From the NCBI GenBank assembly GCA_021014325.1, contig CM037471.1, forward strand, positions 18,868,818 to 18,932,817: a stretch of DNA of 64,000 bases, given 5' to 3'. The notes beneath the pieces were generated by a model. That model saw only the letters and a program-made list of their open reading frames with translations. It did no database searches and was not told where the DNA came from. Positions within the stretch are counted from its first letter, which is position 1. Each line of letters opens with the position of its first letter. The DNA comes from Plazaster borealis. Lineage: Eukaryota > Echinodermata > Asteroidea > Forcipulatida > Labidiasteridae. Positions 23,601-36,600 of this stretch are shown piece by piece. Made by a program: the position numbers and the translations under genes.

Positions 23601-24875
23601 TTCCGGTTGCATACATGAATAAAAAAAAGTACTTCCAAGTTACTACAAAATAACTCACTTGACTGAAAGTATATTGTTCCCGAGTGTCCTGTGAAATCTG
23701 TTTGCCTGACGTTGTTTCTAATTTTAAAGAAAATGCAACTGTGTATCATTTTGAAGCGATGGTCAGCCGGCCATCGTTTGAACGTGTGGGTTTTAATCCA
23801 AGGTCGGTACGTGTGACAGCTTAAAATCGTCACCATTATGTAATTGTTTTTATTTGTCTCGGCTGTCACGGACGCACAAATATAAACATGTCGTTGGAAC
23901 GATATTTCATATTAACTCCTACCCCACAATTCCACATTTTCTCGAGAATACAATTACCAATGATGTAATTTCCCTTAAATTTGCTTTTCGGCTGTGAGTT
24001 TGGTATTCTCTTAAAGGGAAACGTTGCCTTGGATCGGGCGAGTTGGTCTATGAAAAGCGTTTGTAACCGTTTGTTCCAAAATGCATTATTGTTAGAAAGA
24101 TGTTTTAAAAGTAGAATACAATGATCCACACAAATATGCCTCGAAATTGCGTGGTTTTCCTTTTACATCGTGAACAAACACGGCACGCCATTTTGTAGAG
24201 CCAAATTTTTGACTCCACAAAATGGCGGACCGTGTTAGTTCGCAAAGTAAAAGGAAAACCACGCAATTTCGAGGCATATTTGTGTGGATCATTGTATTCT
24301 ACTATTAAAACATCTCTCTAACCATATGCATTTTATAACAAACTGTTACAAACGCTTTTGATAGACCAACTCGTCCGATCCAAGGCAACGTGTCCCTTTA
24401 ACACTGAACTGAACATAAAATTTCTATGGTAAGCAATTAAAAATGAATATTGTAATGCATTATACACTGCGGACCCAGTGTATAGAAGGCCCGTCCAAGC
24501 AGCACGCAGCCCATGGCAGTTTGGAATAAATTTATTTTTCGTTAAGGCTAGCCGCAGGCCTTTCTTTGAAAGACCTTGCACTCTTACCCAGAAAGTGGTT
24601 GGGAAAATAGGATTTTAACTCGAAATCTGTGTCAGTTTGACCAATTTCTAGATAATTTTGACATAGACTTCAGGTCATACTGACCCAGAAATGAGTCGGG
24701 CCCCTTGTGGGACCAATTTTAGAGTCTGCATTTCATGTTCTGCATTTACATAGTTTCTTCCTTTATTTGCCAATTTAAGAGATGTGTTAACTTTTATTTG
24801 TGTTTTTCCACTTCAGAAAATCTATCTGCATCTGCCACGGCGTCATCAGCACAAGAGTCTCTACAACAAAGCTGA
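20666..24875 (+). CDS. Small single-pass membrane protein, 112 aa, three exons, unrecognised
   Basis: Exons 20666-20815, 23150-23279 and 24817-24875 have consensus borders (CCG|GTAAG, CATCAG|AAT, CACA|GTAAG, CTTCAG|AA) and join in frame to 113 codons including TGA. Residues 1-66 are hydrophilic, proline-rich at the start (MAEPEPTAPVRAV), with no signal peptide. Residues about 67-91 form one hydrophobic helix (CYMLLLSLVVGAVIVG then FLTIILLI) with a small-xxx-small pattern, preceded by K64 R65 and followed by R92 H93 K94. The last 18 residues are Ser/Ala/Gln rich. An AATAAA signal lies 18 bases after the stop. I chose ATG 20666 because it has G at -3 and G at +4; an out-of-frame ATG sits five bases upstream. 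No family is recognised; topology and role are unknown. The splice fit, reading frame and polyadenylation signal together make a real gene likely. Confidence 0.75.
21558..21948. mobile_element. TTAA-flanked MITE, family 1 subfamily with different centre
   Basis: Ends TTAAAGACACTGGACACTTT and inverse; the centre is a different palindrome (GATTTCGAGACC and inverse) from other members. It lies in intron 1 of the small membrane-protein gene. Confidence 0.88.
22548..22770. mobile_element. Palindromic MITE with ACTGCAAAAA ends (intron 1 of small membrane-protein gene)
   Basis: Ends ACACTGCAAAAAC and GTTTTTGCAGTGT, with repeated inner GTGTTAAAATTGACACC and inverse. About 220 bp, no coding. Confidence 0.85.
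23345..23475 (+). mobile_element. SINE family A, internally deleted
   Basis: Has GACATTGACAAATAGGGAGA and AGGTCGCAGGTTCAAGTCC but lacks the A-box half of the tRNA region. Confidence 0.65.
24011..24401. mobile_element. TTAA-flanked MITE, family 4, near-perfect long palindrome
   Basis: TTAAAGGGAAACGTTGCCTT to inverse GGCAACGTGTCCCTTTAA. Almost the whole 391 bp folds on itself, with an inner arm GCGTGGTTTTCC/GGAAAACCACGC. Lies in intron 2 of the small membrane-protein gene. Confidence 0.9.
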
Positions 24876-24892
24876 CCCTAACAACAACATGA

Positions 24893-24898
24893 AAATAA
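24893..24898 (+). promoter_or_regulatory. Polyadenylation signal AATAAA of the small membrane-protein gene
   Basis: Canonical hexamer 18 bases downstream of the TGA at 24873-24875, on the same strand. The 3' UTR would therefore be very short. Confidence 0.65.
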
Positions 24899-25056
24899 AA
24901 CCCAACTGCAAAATTTCCTCTCATTAGAAAATATACATTTTATTTTGCGCTTGTTTGTACAAAAATTAATCGAAAGCAATTTATATTTTAAAATTAACTC
25001 ACTGGAGAGAATATTATTCTATAAACGAGTCCTGGTATTTCACAATACAATTATCC

Positions 25057-25387
25057 TTGAAGGTATTATACAGGATTGGTAGAGCAGACAGTGTTCATGT
25101 TTTGCATGATCAACCACACATGAAATAACGAACCTGTGAAAATTTAGGCTTAAATCCCTTGGACAAGTCAGGTGAAAAGAGTATTAAAAAATGCACAATT
25201 TTCAGCATGCAAACACATTGTCCTTCATTTAGGTTTTCAGATAGTTTTCTCGAATATGACTTCATTTCAGAGGGAAATATTTCACAGAAAAAAAAGGGTT
25301 CTAGTATGAACTTCATAATCAATAAGCTTTCAGACTAAAATTAAACAATGTTTTTTATATCCTGACCAATCCTGTAAAATACCTTAA
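25057..25387. mobile_element. Intact family-3 MITE
   Basis: Ends AAGGTATTATACAGGATTGG and the inverse before CCTTAA. Used as the uninterrupted reference for the nested pair at 29.7-30.4 kb. Confidence 0.85.
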
Positions 25388-26624
25388 ATAAAAATGAATT
25401 AACGATTTCTGCCAGGAATGTTGTGTGTGGGGGGGGGGGGGGGGCAAAGTTATCTTGTTGTACTCACTCAAGTACAATGTACATGTACATTGCTATCAAG
25501 GTGACAAATGCCTCGACTTGGTAACAAGGAATTGGATTCTTCCAAAACCAATTTCTAATTCTTGCGTTTCTTTAAAATTGTCCATGGATCTTTTTGTTCC
25601 AGAAGGCATCGAGTGTTAGTCACACATCGGGTAAAAAAGTAAAACCAAAAACTTGCCTGTAAATAAACTTATGCATCTTTTATTTGTAAGAACTGTAGTT
25701 TTGTAATTTTGCAACCGCTTATGTAATTTGTATTATATGCGTATGTGCTGCCGCTTACATATACCCATTTAGCCTTGATTTAACACATGGGTATGCCTAG
25801 GCTATCGATGGATAATGGGTTGATATAATTTTTTGGGGGGTGGAGGTCAATAAATAAATGCCATCAGCAACTTAATAAGAGTGTTATCTCGACTGACTTC
25901 ATTTGTCTTTCCTACTGTAGAAGTTTGGGTATTTTAACAATATATGCGGATTTTGTTAACTAAGAACATATAACAAACATACAACTGCAGTGTGTTTCAA
26001 TCTTTAATGGCATAGCTGAGAACCCCAAAACAAGGAAATCAGCCAAAAGGTTGCATGTCTCTCACATGCTTGCGATCCAAGACTAGAGATAGGTTTGTAA
26101 CATTTAATTTCAACGTTACCAAACTCCAAGGAAGTGCTAAAATTAAGAGGCAGTTTGTTTTATAAAAATTATAAAATTACACCAACAAGAGAAAGAGAAA
26201 AAAATGAAGACTTTTAGAAGTTGGGAAATAGGTGTTAATACCAAAGCATGACAAGATATCACATCTAAGTATTAATAATTATATACATAAGAGGTTAAAA
26301 TTAAGGTTCAAGGTGACACACCTGTTTCGAAAATGGAATTTCTGTTTATAGAATACGTCAAGTGGCAATTGAAACACACATACAGTCTTTAAAAATACTG
26401 ATACTTTTTACAGGCACTTTCACAAATAAAAGTAAATGCAAAATGAATGAGGAATAAAAACAAGTTTTTTGATGGGCTGTCAATAATTAACTTGTGTGAT
26501 CATGATTCCAAATCGGCCAATACAATTGGAAGATTCACACAACGCTGAAGAATCCTCCAATTGTACAGGTGCTCAAGTCTATAAAATACAAGTATGTACA
26601 TACACATTCAGTTTGGTTCATTAT
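25388..26624. other. Intergenic, no gene seen
   Basis: Contains a G-run at 25428-25443 and AT-rich unique-looking DNA. No exon, RNA gene or clear repeat recognised; may include NOP58 3' flank further right. Confidence 0.5.
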
Positions 26625-27485
26625 CATGGTATGGCCCAATTTCACAGAGCTGCTTAAGCACAACAATTTTGCTTACCAGATTAAACAGGGATGCCAGTGA
26701 CTCTTTCCTTCAGGGCCGGAAAAAAAATTTGAAGGAATGGGGGTCACCGCCCCCCCCTCGCCGCTCAGACCAAAAAAACAATAAAAAAACATAACAGCGA
26801 TTTTTTTATACAAAATATAAAGAAAAAGAAAATTTACCTGCGTTGTCAATCTTCCTCATGTAGTCTGATAAAAAATAACCCCCACTGTCTTTCGACTCCA
26901 GCCACCGCCAATTAAACCTATTCTTTACCCCTAGATCAATTTGTTTCAAATTAGCTTGTCTTTCAACATCCATAATGACTCAATGTAACGCCCAAAACTC
27001 AGTCGGTATGTCTCAATGGTAACGCCAATCGTCCGCGAAACAAAATTCTCAGAGCGATTTCATGTACGGTCCATAGATCGTGTATGGATGTACACACAAA
27101 ATACACCGATACATACCATACGGCACCACGCACACATTCGACAGAAAAGTCTAGTCTTCGCTCAATACTTCCTGCATTTATACATGTACGAACGCTTGAG
27201 GGCGCTTTCAAAACATTATCATTAAACACGAGTCGCTCCAAACGAGCGCCGGAAATTTGTTTTCAATAACATATATTTTCTCCGGCCTGATGAAACACGG
27301 AGCGCCGGAAAAATTTGAAAAAGCCGGAATTCCGGCAATAGCCGGAAAACTGGCATCCCTGATTAAAGTTACCAGCCAAAATGCATCGTCACATGTACAA
27401 TTTTGTGACTGGTTTCCTGCTAACTTTTTTAGCGATATTTTTTTCTGCTTAAGCAGCTCCACGATATTGGGTCCAGTTCAAACAA
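26625..27485. mobile_element. MITE split by a second inserted element
   Basis: Outer ends near 26627 (GGCCCAATTTCACAGAGCTG) and 27480 (inverse of GGACCCAATATCGTGGAGCT) are inverted and continue into GCTTAAGCA. Inside lies an element with ends CAGGGATGCCAGT (26687) and ACTGGCATCCCTG (about 27361), flanked by ATTAAA on both sides, that interrupts the outer MITE. Interior of the inner element is CCGG-rich at its right end. Confidence 0.7.
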
Positions 27486-27635
27486 CGTTTTATCCCGCTT
27501 GAAAGTAAGCAAGTTTGACTAAATCAATTTAAAAACTCGATGATGCATGATGCTCGGATGAAAGAGTACAGTACTGCAGAAGATTTCTTGATGGAATACA
27601 ACGGAAGCAGCAGCAGAGAATACCAAAGGTTTACC

Positions 27636-30600
27636 TCACAGACTCTCACGCTTCTTTTTCTTCTTCTTTTCTGATCCCGGCTGTCAAAATAAATTGGGGG
27701 GGGGGGATGTTATTTTAAAGCTCTTACTACTAGAACTTTATTAACAAAGTATCAAATATTCAGACAAATAAAAATCTGCCATTATTCACAGAGATTTCTT
27801 TTTACAAAATCTTTCTTTGGATATCTATTAAAACATTTCTTTTGCCAGAAACAAGTGTGATTTATCAGGAACATGAGTTAACGAATGTGAACAATCCTGA
27901 AAAAGGGGCTCGCAGGCCCAGACCTGCCAACATTCATATCCCAGAAATAGGGACAAACCAGGGCGGGGGTTCCAGGGGGCCGCCTAGGCCCCCGGAGGGG
28001 TTCAGGGGCATAGACCCTGACGGGGGACCAGGGGGCAGCCCCCCCTTGAAGCTAACAGAACTACACAGCTTCCAGGGCCATTTGGGGGCTAAAATTAACA
28101 TAAGTAAATTGGCTTTGAATGTGGAATTACTCCATACAAACAATACAAGTTGAATATTATTTGATTAACTTGTAAAATATAACTTGTCACCACCTTTCTT
28201 CTGGTGTAGACCTTTGTATGTGGATTGTTTAGCTTGCTTGAGGAGGGCTGGTTGATACTTGGTGTCAAAGCAAGTAACAGGGTTAAATTTTGTCCAGGCG
28301 CTAAACCAATCCTGCACAATCGTCAAATTGCGCAAACCATTCCTGCACTGTTGTCAAATTGCGCAAATACTTCATGCACGATCGCCAAATTGCGCAAATT
28401 ATTCCTACACTATCGGCCTATTGCGCACACTATTCCTGCACTATCGGAAAATTGCGCAAATTATTCCTGCACGATAGATAAGCCGATTGCACAAACCAAA
28501 ATTCCTGCACGATCGGCAATTGCACAAACTACTCCTGCAAGATCGACTGATTGTGCAAACATTTTTGTGCAAATCATTTCAGCACGAACAAAACCACTGA
28601 TCCTGAACTAAAAATTCATCCACTTTGTGCACGATCGCCCGATAGCTTCTACTTGGAATGCGAGTTTAAGATTTGCGTCTGGGTTTTTTTCCGAACTCTC
28701 TGATCGGTCTCCTAATATCGCGCTGTTTGTTTGAACATCCAAAGAATTGTCAACCTCGGGCCCCTGATGGACAATGTACAATGATAATATCTCTCATGAT
28801 GGCGCGGGGTCGACTCAATTATTGAGTCTTGTATACAAGGTTCCGTTCATCGACTAAAAATGTAGTCAGGATGCCCTGCGACACAGAGGAAAATGCACGC
28901 GAAATGCCGTTACGAACTAGCTGACTTCTGTGTAACAGTCGCTGCTCACTATCTACTAGCGCATTGAAACGTTTGTGTTCGCCGTAAGTATTTTTCGACA
29001 TTTTTGCCTGGGCGCTCGATGATTTTGTCCGGCGCTACATTTTTGTCCGGGCGCATTATGTATTTTGAAAATTTACCGCGTGTGGAGAACACTGTAGTCG
29101 TTCATCAGCAATTTTTTAACTATTAAAAAAATAAAATCGGGAAAGTTGGGAAATCGGGACAGTCCCGATTTTAGGGTCTTAGAAACTCAGAAATCGGGAC
29201 TGTCCCGGGAAAATCGGGACAGTTGGCAGGTCTGCAGGCCTGGGTTTCCCCGTTATTCCAGACCCAGAACCTCCAAGAGGTTTACAGACACTGTGCCTCA
29301 CCTGAAATGCAAAACTACAGGTTTGGACACAATGTGGACTATTTCTTTCTCCCTCTTGTGATTGCTTTACTTCTTTCAAGAAAATCTGAAGCCTCGAGAA
29401 GGTTTTGAGAAACTACTGAGAAATCAGGTTTGATGTATTTTTTTCATTTGGAACAACACTTTTGATCAGGGTTGGATTGAATCGGTCTTCACAGATTTCA
29501 GACGGCAATTCCTTCGTCATCATTTCAACAGTGTTAATCGGTTCCTTTCAGAGCCCTCTTCTTTTCATTTCTCAAAGTCCTTGGTCGAAAAAAGATGTCC
29601 TAAGTTCCCACATTATCAATGTTTGGTCCAATATCAGAGTTTACTTCAATTTGGTTCTTAAAGGTATTACACAGGATTTGTAAAGATAAACAAATATCAC
29701 TGTTTAATTTTAGTCTGAAAGCTTACTAATTATGAAGTTCACACTGGAACCATTTTTCCCTCTCTGAAATGAAGTCAAGTTCCAGAAAACTTTATCTCAA
29801 AATCTAAAAAAGCACAATCAGCTGGTTTTGGTTGCTACAACCAAAATGAAGGACAATGTGTTTACATGCTGAAAATTGTGCATGGTTTTTCACTATTTCT
29901 ATCGACTCACACATTGGTTAAAGGCATCGTACACGTTTGGAAATTGTCAAAGACCAGTGTTCTCACTTGGTGTATCCTAACATATGCATAAAATAACAAG
30001 CCTGTGAAAATTTGGGCTCAATTGGTCATCCAAGTTGCAAGAAAATGATGAAAGAAAAAACACCCTTGTTGTACAAATTTGTGTGCTTTCAGATAGAAGA
30101 ATAAAAACTTCTTGCAAGAAGTTGTTATTATTTTGGTGAGAAATTACCTCTTTCTCAAAAACTATGTTACTTCAGAGGGAGTCGTTTCTCACAATGTTTT
30201 ATACTATCAACAGCTCTCTGTTGCTCGTTACCAAGTCAGTTTTTATGCTAATATATATTTTGAGTAATTACCAAACGTGTACGATGCCTTTAAGCCCAAA
30301 TTTTCACAGGTTTGTTAGTTCATGTATATGGATGATCACACCAACCATGAACACTGTCTGCGACTATTTTGTCAGCTCTACCAATCCTGTATAATACCTT
30401 TCATAGCACTTACAAAAATGACAAACAAAATATATGACTGTCAAAGCTAAGATAGACCTACCGTTTTGGGTTCAGAGAGAGACGTGTTACCTCCTGTCTC
30501 ATCGCCTCCTTCCGAGGGTCTCTTCTTTTTCTTCTTCTTTTTCTTCTCCGAGGAAGGAGTTGCTGGCGTTTCTGAAACAAAATTAACAAAGTGGAAGATA

Positions 30601-33600
30601 AATGCAAATTCTTTAGTGTCTGAAGTTCGTAAGTTTGGATTGTCCAGTCTTGCATTACCAAGTGAGCTTAACAGTAAAGCCAATCAGGAATTGAACCTAG
30701 ACCTCAGTCGTGGCATTTGTCTTGGTTCCTCTTCAATAGATTTTCCAATGGAAGTGCCCTTTGCAAAATGAAACCGGCCTTGCTCTCTCAAAGATGAAAT
30801 TACTGTTTGTCGAAGTCACGGTTACAGAATCCATCCAAGTTGACCCATCTAGTTTAACTTGATCCAAGTGCCATTTTGCAGTTAGTGCAGGGTTCAATTT
30901 TATTTTGTATTGTTGTTGTTGTTGTCGGGGGTTTTTTTTTTGGGGGGGGGGATTCGCAAGACCATGGGATTGTAGCTCAAAATGTTTACTGGACCAGCAG
31001 TTAAACAAAAATTAGGACAAAGTACTACAAGGGCTGGCTTACATGTTCACAAGGAATAGGCTTTCATTAATTTTTCAGGCTGTTTAATATTCCCTTTGCA
31101 GACATTTCTGAGGGCAAAACAAAATCGGAAATCTGACTAAGTAGGGAGAATATCATGCCTGTTGAAATGAGGGGGGAAAAAACCCTGAAAATTTACAGTT
31201 TAACATTTGAACTGTTTCAATTTGAACAATCACTAAGAGGAGATTTATCTCATTTGTCTTATGGGTAAATATTGTTCAATACTCAACAGAATTGAAAGAT
31301 ATTTATCAGACTGAAAGTCAACATTTGAACAGAAACTTGTCCAGTCATGAGTTTACTGGCCCGATGCTTAAATCACTAGCCTTGGGCCTGCGGTCCAGTG
31401 TAAAATTCAAGCCCTGTGGTTGCAGGACCAAGCGTCAGAAATGTGATCTTCTTTTATTCATACCTTCAGCAGAGTCAGCATCTCCACTTGATTTCTTCAT
31501 TTTCTTCTTCTTTTGCTTCTTCCCCGTCTCTTCCGCATCCCCATCTTCATGTGGCTCTGATTTGACTCTCTTAAGGACCTCAACTGACTGTTCAATCTCT
31601 TCCTTTACTAAGGATTTCTTTTTCTTCTTCTTCTTCTTCTTATCTGTCTCATCATTGTCGTCATCCTCCACAAGTTCAACTTTGACTCTTTTCGTAACTA
31701 CTGGCTTCTGCTCATCTTCATCTTCATCTTCCTCAAGTTTCCGCTTCTTCTGCACGGAGGGGAGGGTGGAGTCCTGGGCGGGGTTGTAAGTGCGAATTTC
31801 ACTCTTGTTTTCGTATTTGTCCGCTCTGGCTTTTCCCTTTGCAGTTCCACTGATACGATGCATCTGTCGATATCAAGTAATCGTCACGGTCAAAAAACTA
31901 CATAATTATTGTGTTCCATTGGCAAAAGACCGTGTAAGTTTCGACCATATTAAAACAAAATTGGGACCACTTTGGTCCTATGTACATTGCTTTAATGCGT
32001 GAAGGAAACAAACGCACGCACTTTAACTGGTCACGATGCTATAATAAGCCCGAGACTTGCACAGTCTATAGGAAACATTAAAAACTCACACAAAATTATT
32101 GTGGTTTTGATGTAAACCACAATCACACCAATTAAATGGCAATTTACAAAAATAAAACGGAATGAAATTAAATACTTTACAAGCAATTATCAACAAATTA
32201 CATACAATTAAAACTATTCAAACTTTGAAAATAGAATTAGCTGTTGCAAACTGCTTACCAACCAAAAGGACCTCTGGAATCAATACCAAAAAATGTTAAT
32301 GGCCTCACGTTTCGACCCTAGCAGAGTCTTTCTCAAGGCCATAAGGCTTTAGCCTTCGAGAAAGACTCTGCTAGGGTTGACATGTCCGACCATTAACAAG
32401 TTTTTGCACTATTACAATTTACTTCCTTAAAAGTTAATGCACTTGACAACTGTACTCCCCCATCCAGTACAAGTGAAAAATGTCTTGTTCATCACTTGAT
32501 TAAGAAATTAAACGCATGAATCGAATAGAGAACAAAAGATTGTCGAAAAAACGATGTGAATTTGTTTAAGGTGGAACCGTTGATCAGGGTTGGATTGAAT
32601 CGGTCTTCACAGTTTTCAGACGGCAATTCCTTTCGTCATCATTTCAACAGAGTTCCAGTGCAACTTAAGTCTTACCTATAGACCTTTATGCATTGACAAC
32701 ATCCCGCCGCCATCTTAGAATTACAATGATAACGAAACCATGGAAATGTAAAGAATATGCAAATGAGCCACCTTCTTTTGACCTCTCAGCGAGGGCACCC
32801 AACTCAAATGATGTCATATGCATAAGGTCTATTACAGGCACCGTTGCAATGGTCCATTACAAGGAAGATACTAAATATGATTGCTTTTTTCTTCCAACAT
32901 TCGACTTACCGTTCCACTCTCCAGCTGTCTTAGCCTGGCCTCAATCTTGGCTCTACTCTGGATACCAATCTCTTGATCATTATCTTCACCCAAAGCATCA
33001 ACACGGATTGCCAGGGAAGCCTTAGCAGCAAGCATTCTAGACAACTGAAAGAAAAGTCAAGAGGCAAAAAAAAAGAAGAAAATATCAGGAGAGTTGGGGC
33101 TTGAATTTGAGTGGACAAAGCCCACAAGACTGCAGGGCGTTTAGCTCAAAACTTTTACCGGACCAGAATCAAAATTGGGGTGGGGGACTATTTTTATGGC
33201 AATTGAAGCAAGAAAGATATGTTTAATACTTTTAGCAGGCTTGTGAACATTTATGGAAGCTAGTTAAACAAACATCTTGCCAGCCTGGTGAAATAATCAA
33301 GAAAAAGACCCGATTTGAAAAACACAATACTGCTAGACTTATTCGGTCAGAGTTTACTGGTCCGACACCAAAATCACTAGCCTCGAGCCTGCGGCCCTGT
33401 GCAAATTTCCAGCCCTGCTCAGAGTCTCATAAAAAGCTGCTTTTCATTTATAAGATTCAGACAAACTCATTCAATATACAACAAAGCTCCAAGTCACTCT
33501 GATTCTGGAACACCTGTTGATCAGTGTTGGATTGAATCGGTCTTCACAGTTTTCAGACGGCAATTCCTTCGTCATCATTTCAACAGAGTTCCTGTGCAAC

Positions 33601-36600
33601 TTTTATCTTACCTAGGAAAAAATAAATAAAAATATCACAATTCTACTGACCTTCCCTTTGTTCTTCTGGGCCGTCTGTCCAACTATTGATGCATGATAAA
33701 TCAGACCATATTTGGGCGTGTCTTTCTTCGTCTTAAGAGCTCTAAACAACGCCTTCTCTGCTCCCAAGATCTGAACTGTCGAGGCAGGATGCTTTGCTAG
33801 ATTCATCAGAGAACCTGAAGACCATATCAGACACAACCAAAAAAATATGTCAACGGATTATTTTCAAAGGGAAGGTACAAAGTTTCAATCTCACTTATCA
33901 TATAAAAAATGCAGTTGTGTTGGCTCTCAGTCCTTCATTGTAAGAAAAGTGGAGCTAGAAACTGCTTTCCTTAAACTATTGAGGGAAGCTCTTTGCACTT
34001 CTCAGAACCAAACTTCACGTAGTAGTCTTAAAAGCAAAATCAAAACACAAATTTATAAAATCTGACAGTTTATAATCTTAAAGCATGCTTCATATAAGCA
34101 TTCATACAGCGTACCACATTTCTGGATTAAAGGCACTGAACACGTTTGGTAATTGTCAAAGACCAGTGTTCTCATTTGGTGTATCCCAACATATGCATAA
34201 AATTACAAGCCTGTGAAAATTTGGGCTCAATTGGTCATCGAAGTTTCAAGAAAATGATGAAAGAAAAAACACCCTTGTTGTACAAATTTGTGTGCTTTCA
34301 GATGTAGGAATAAAAGGCTTCTTGCAAGAAGTCTTATTATTTTAGTGAGAAATTTCCCCTTTCTCAAAAACTACGTTACTTCAGAGGGAGTCGTTTCTCA
34401 CAATGTTTTATACTATCAACAGCTCTCTGTTGCTCCTTACCAAGTCAGTTTTTATGCTTATACATATTTTGAGTAATTACCAAACGTGTACAGTGCCTTT
34501 AAGTTTGGCAGATTGTTAGTTTTTGCTACAGGATCAAAGCAAATTAAACGCCACATCGGTAGAATCTTTCCTGCCGTAAATATTTGGACTTTTTAAAGAT
34601 CCACATTAAATTTTAAGGAGTGCTATTTTTCGCACTCCACGTACAAGGTTAAGGAGTGCTTAAAAATAAAAGGCTCTATTTCTCTAGTAATGTTATATAT
34701 GTAGATCTACAGCTGACCTTGATTGTAAAATGATCATTTGTCTAAATTGCCAGGAAATTGAGTTACAACAAGTGTTTCTGCCTAGTTTTGTTCTGTCTTC
34801 GTAACACCATCGATCAGGGTTGGATTGATTCGGTCTTCACATTTTGTCAGACGGCAATTCCTTTGGTCATCATTTCAACAGTGTCACTCTTCTCCCTTCA
34901 GGACTTACTCACATTTTGAGGAAAGTTTTTACCAGTACCAGATTCTAATTATTTCTCCACGTTGTAGAAAACTGACAAAACAGATGGCAACATTTTGAAT
35001 TTGTTTTCGTCTTTTACTCTAATGTACATTCCTTTCAAATACTGTTAATAAAACTCAGAAACACTTCCAACTCTAGAAAGGATTTAAATGTTGTCATGTT
35101 ACCTGCATGAGATATGAGTCTTGCACCCACAAGTTCACCGACTAAGGTCGTTAAATTTGGTGCGATGGCTTGCATTCTGTTCTTTAGGTAGTCGTATAAC
35201 TGTGCTCTGTACTCGGTGATCTCTATGACCTGCAATGTTCCACCAATACAACAACAAAATGCCAAGTTAGTTGCATAAAAACAGTTATCGTAGAGGGGTT
35301 CGTGAATGCCCTAGGCTCAATATCATAGAGCTCCTTAAGCAGAAATTAACGCTTAACAATATTCTGCTAAGCAGAATTAAGCAGGATACCAGTCACAGAT
35401 TTTAATTGAGAAATGGCACTTTGGCTGGTGACCACATTCTGGTAAGCATAATTTTGCTGTGCTTAGCTACCTATTTTGCTTAATCAACTCTATCAAATTG
35501 GGCCTGGTTGGAAATTCGTATGCATAGTTTATTATTGTACATTTCGCCCCACTGTGTATTGAACATTGCAAAAAATTACAGCCAAATTAAATTTCACATT
35601 TTCCCGTTCATTATTATTGTTTTATATCCCTCTGCAATTCACAGAACAAGTTTAAATTTTATAATTAAAAAGAAGCAACAAGTAAAATTCAAATGGGGAG
35701 AAGGCTAGACTGTGGAGGAAGAAGAATTTCCCTGCAACCAAAAAGTTTGGTCCACTAATAAAAACCTCAAATAGGAGGGTGGGGGAGGGAGATAACCGGA
35801 TGTGAAAGAGAGTCCTTTATGGTGAACAGACATCACCCCAAACCTTGAACCGAAAAGAAAACTGTTTGAATTGAATTTATATTCTAACAAATTCTTGAGC
35901 ACTGTTGATCAGGGTTGGATTGAATCGGTCTTCACAGTTTTCAGACGGCAATTCCTTCGTCATCATTTCAACAATGTCAATCCAGTCTGAGAAATAAAAC
36001 TCTTCAGTGGGGGGTAAAATTTAAAACTTCCCCCAATATTGTGAGTTTGTAAAATAAATAAAAACAACCTTGCCAATTGGACAACACACTTAAATGATTA
36101 TAGCCATATCTTAATGAACACAAGATAAACCCAAGAAACTTTTAGGCTCAGCTTCCATCTTAAAGATTTTGAAGTGGACTCTTATCATCCCAAATCAAAT
36201 GAATTAATCCCGCAGTGATTGTTTTGGTGCTTTGTGCTTTTGCCGTGGTGCCCTTTGCAAAGTTCCAGTACAGATTTACTTTTTACTCACAGAAGCACCC
36301 CTAATTATAGAAAATTGCCGTGCCCCTTGAAGAGCAGAGTTCAAGGTTTGATATCATAACCTGATTTTGATAAAATAATAATTTATAATGCGCCATGCCC
36401 ATCATAAATGACACTCCTGGCACCGAATTATCAAACCTGGTGAAGCTCGTTAAGAATGATTTCATGAGACTAAGCAACCATGATACAACAATTTGAAAGC
36501 GATACAAGGTGAGGTGGCGCATATTGCTGCAAGACCATGCCAGAAACACCAAGGCAAACCTCTTCTCTTTACGGTAAGTGTACTGGGTTCTTTTACGTGC

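Noticed and set aside
24120..24300. microRNA hairpin
   Set aside because: The hairpin is the centre of a TTAA-flanked MITE that is palindromic end to end; nothing marks a miRNA-sized product.
28225..28611. Cysteine-containing repeat protein (IAQTxPA-like)
   Set aside because: Frame runs through a 31-bp tandem array inside a non-autonomous transposon.
31292..31789. Plus-strand serine/phenylalanine-rich frame of 165 codons
   Set aside because: It is the antisense of the Lys/Glu-rich NOP58 tail exon at 31863-31464.
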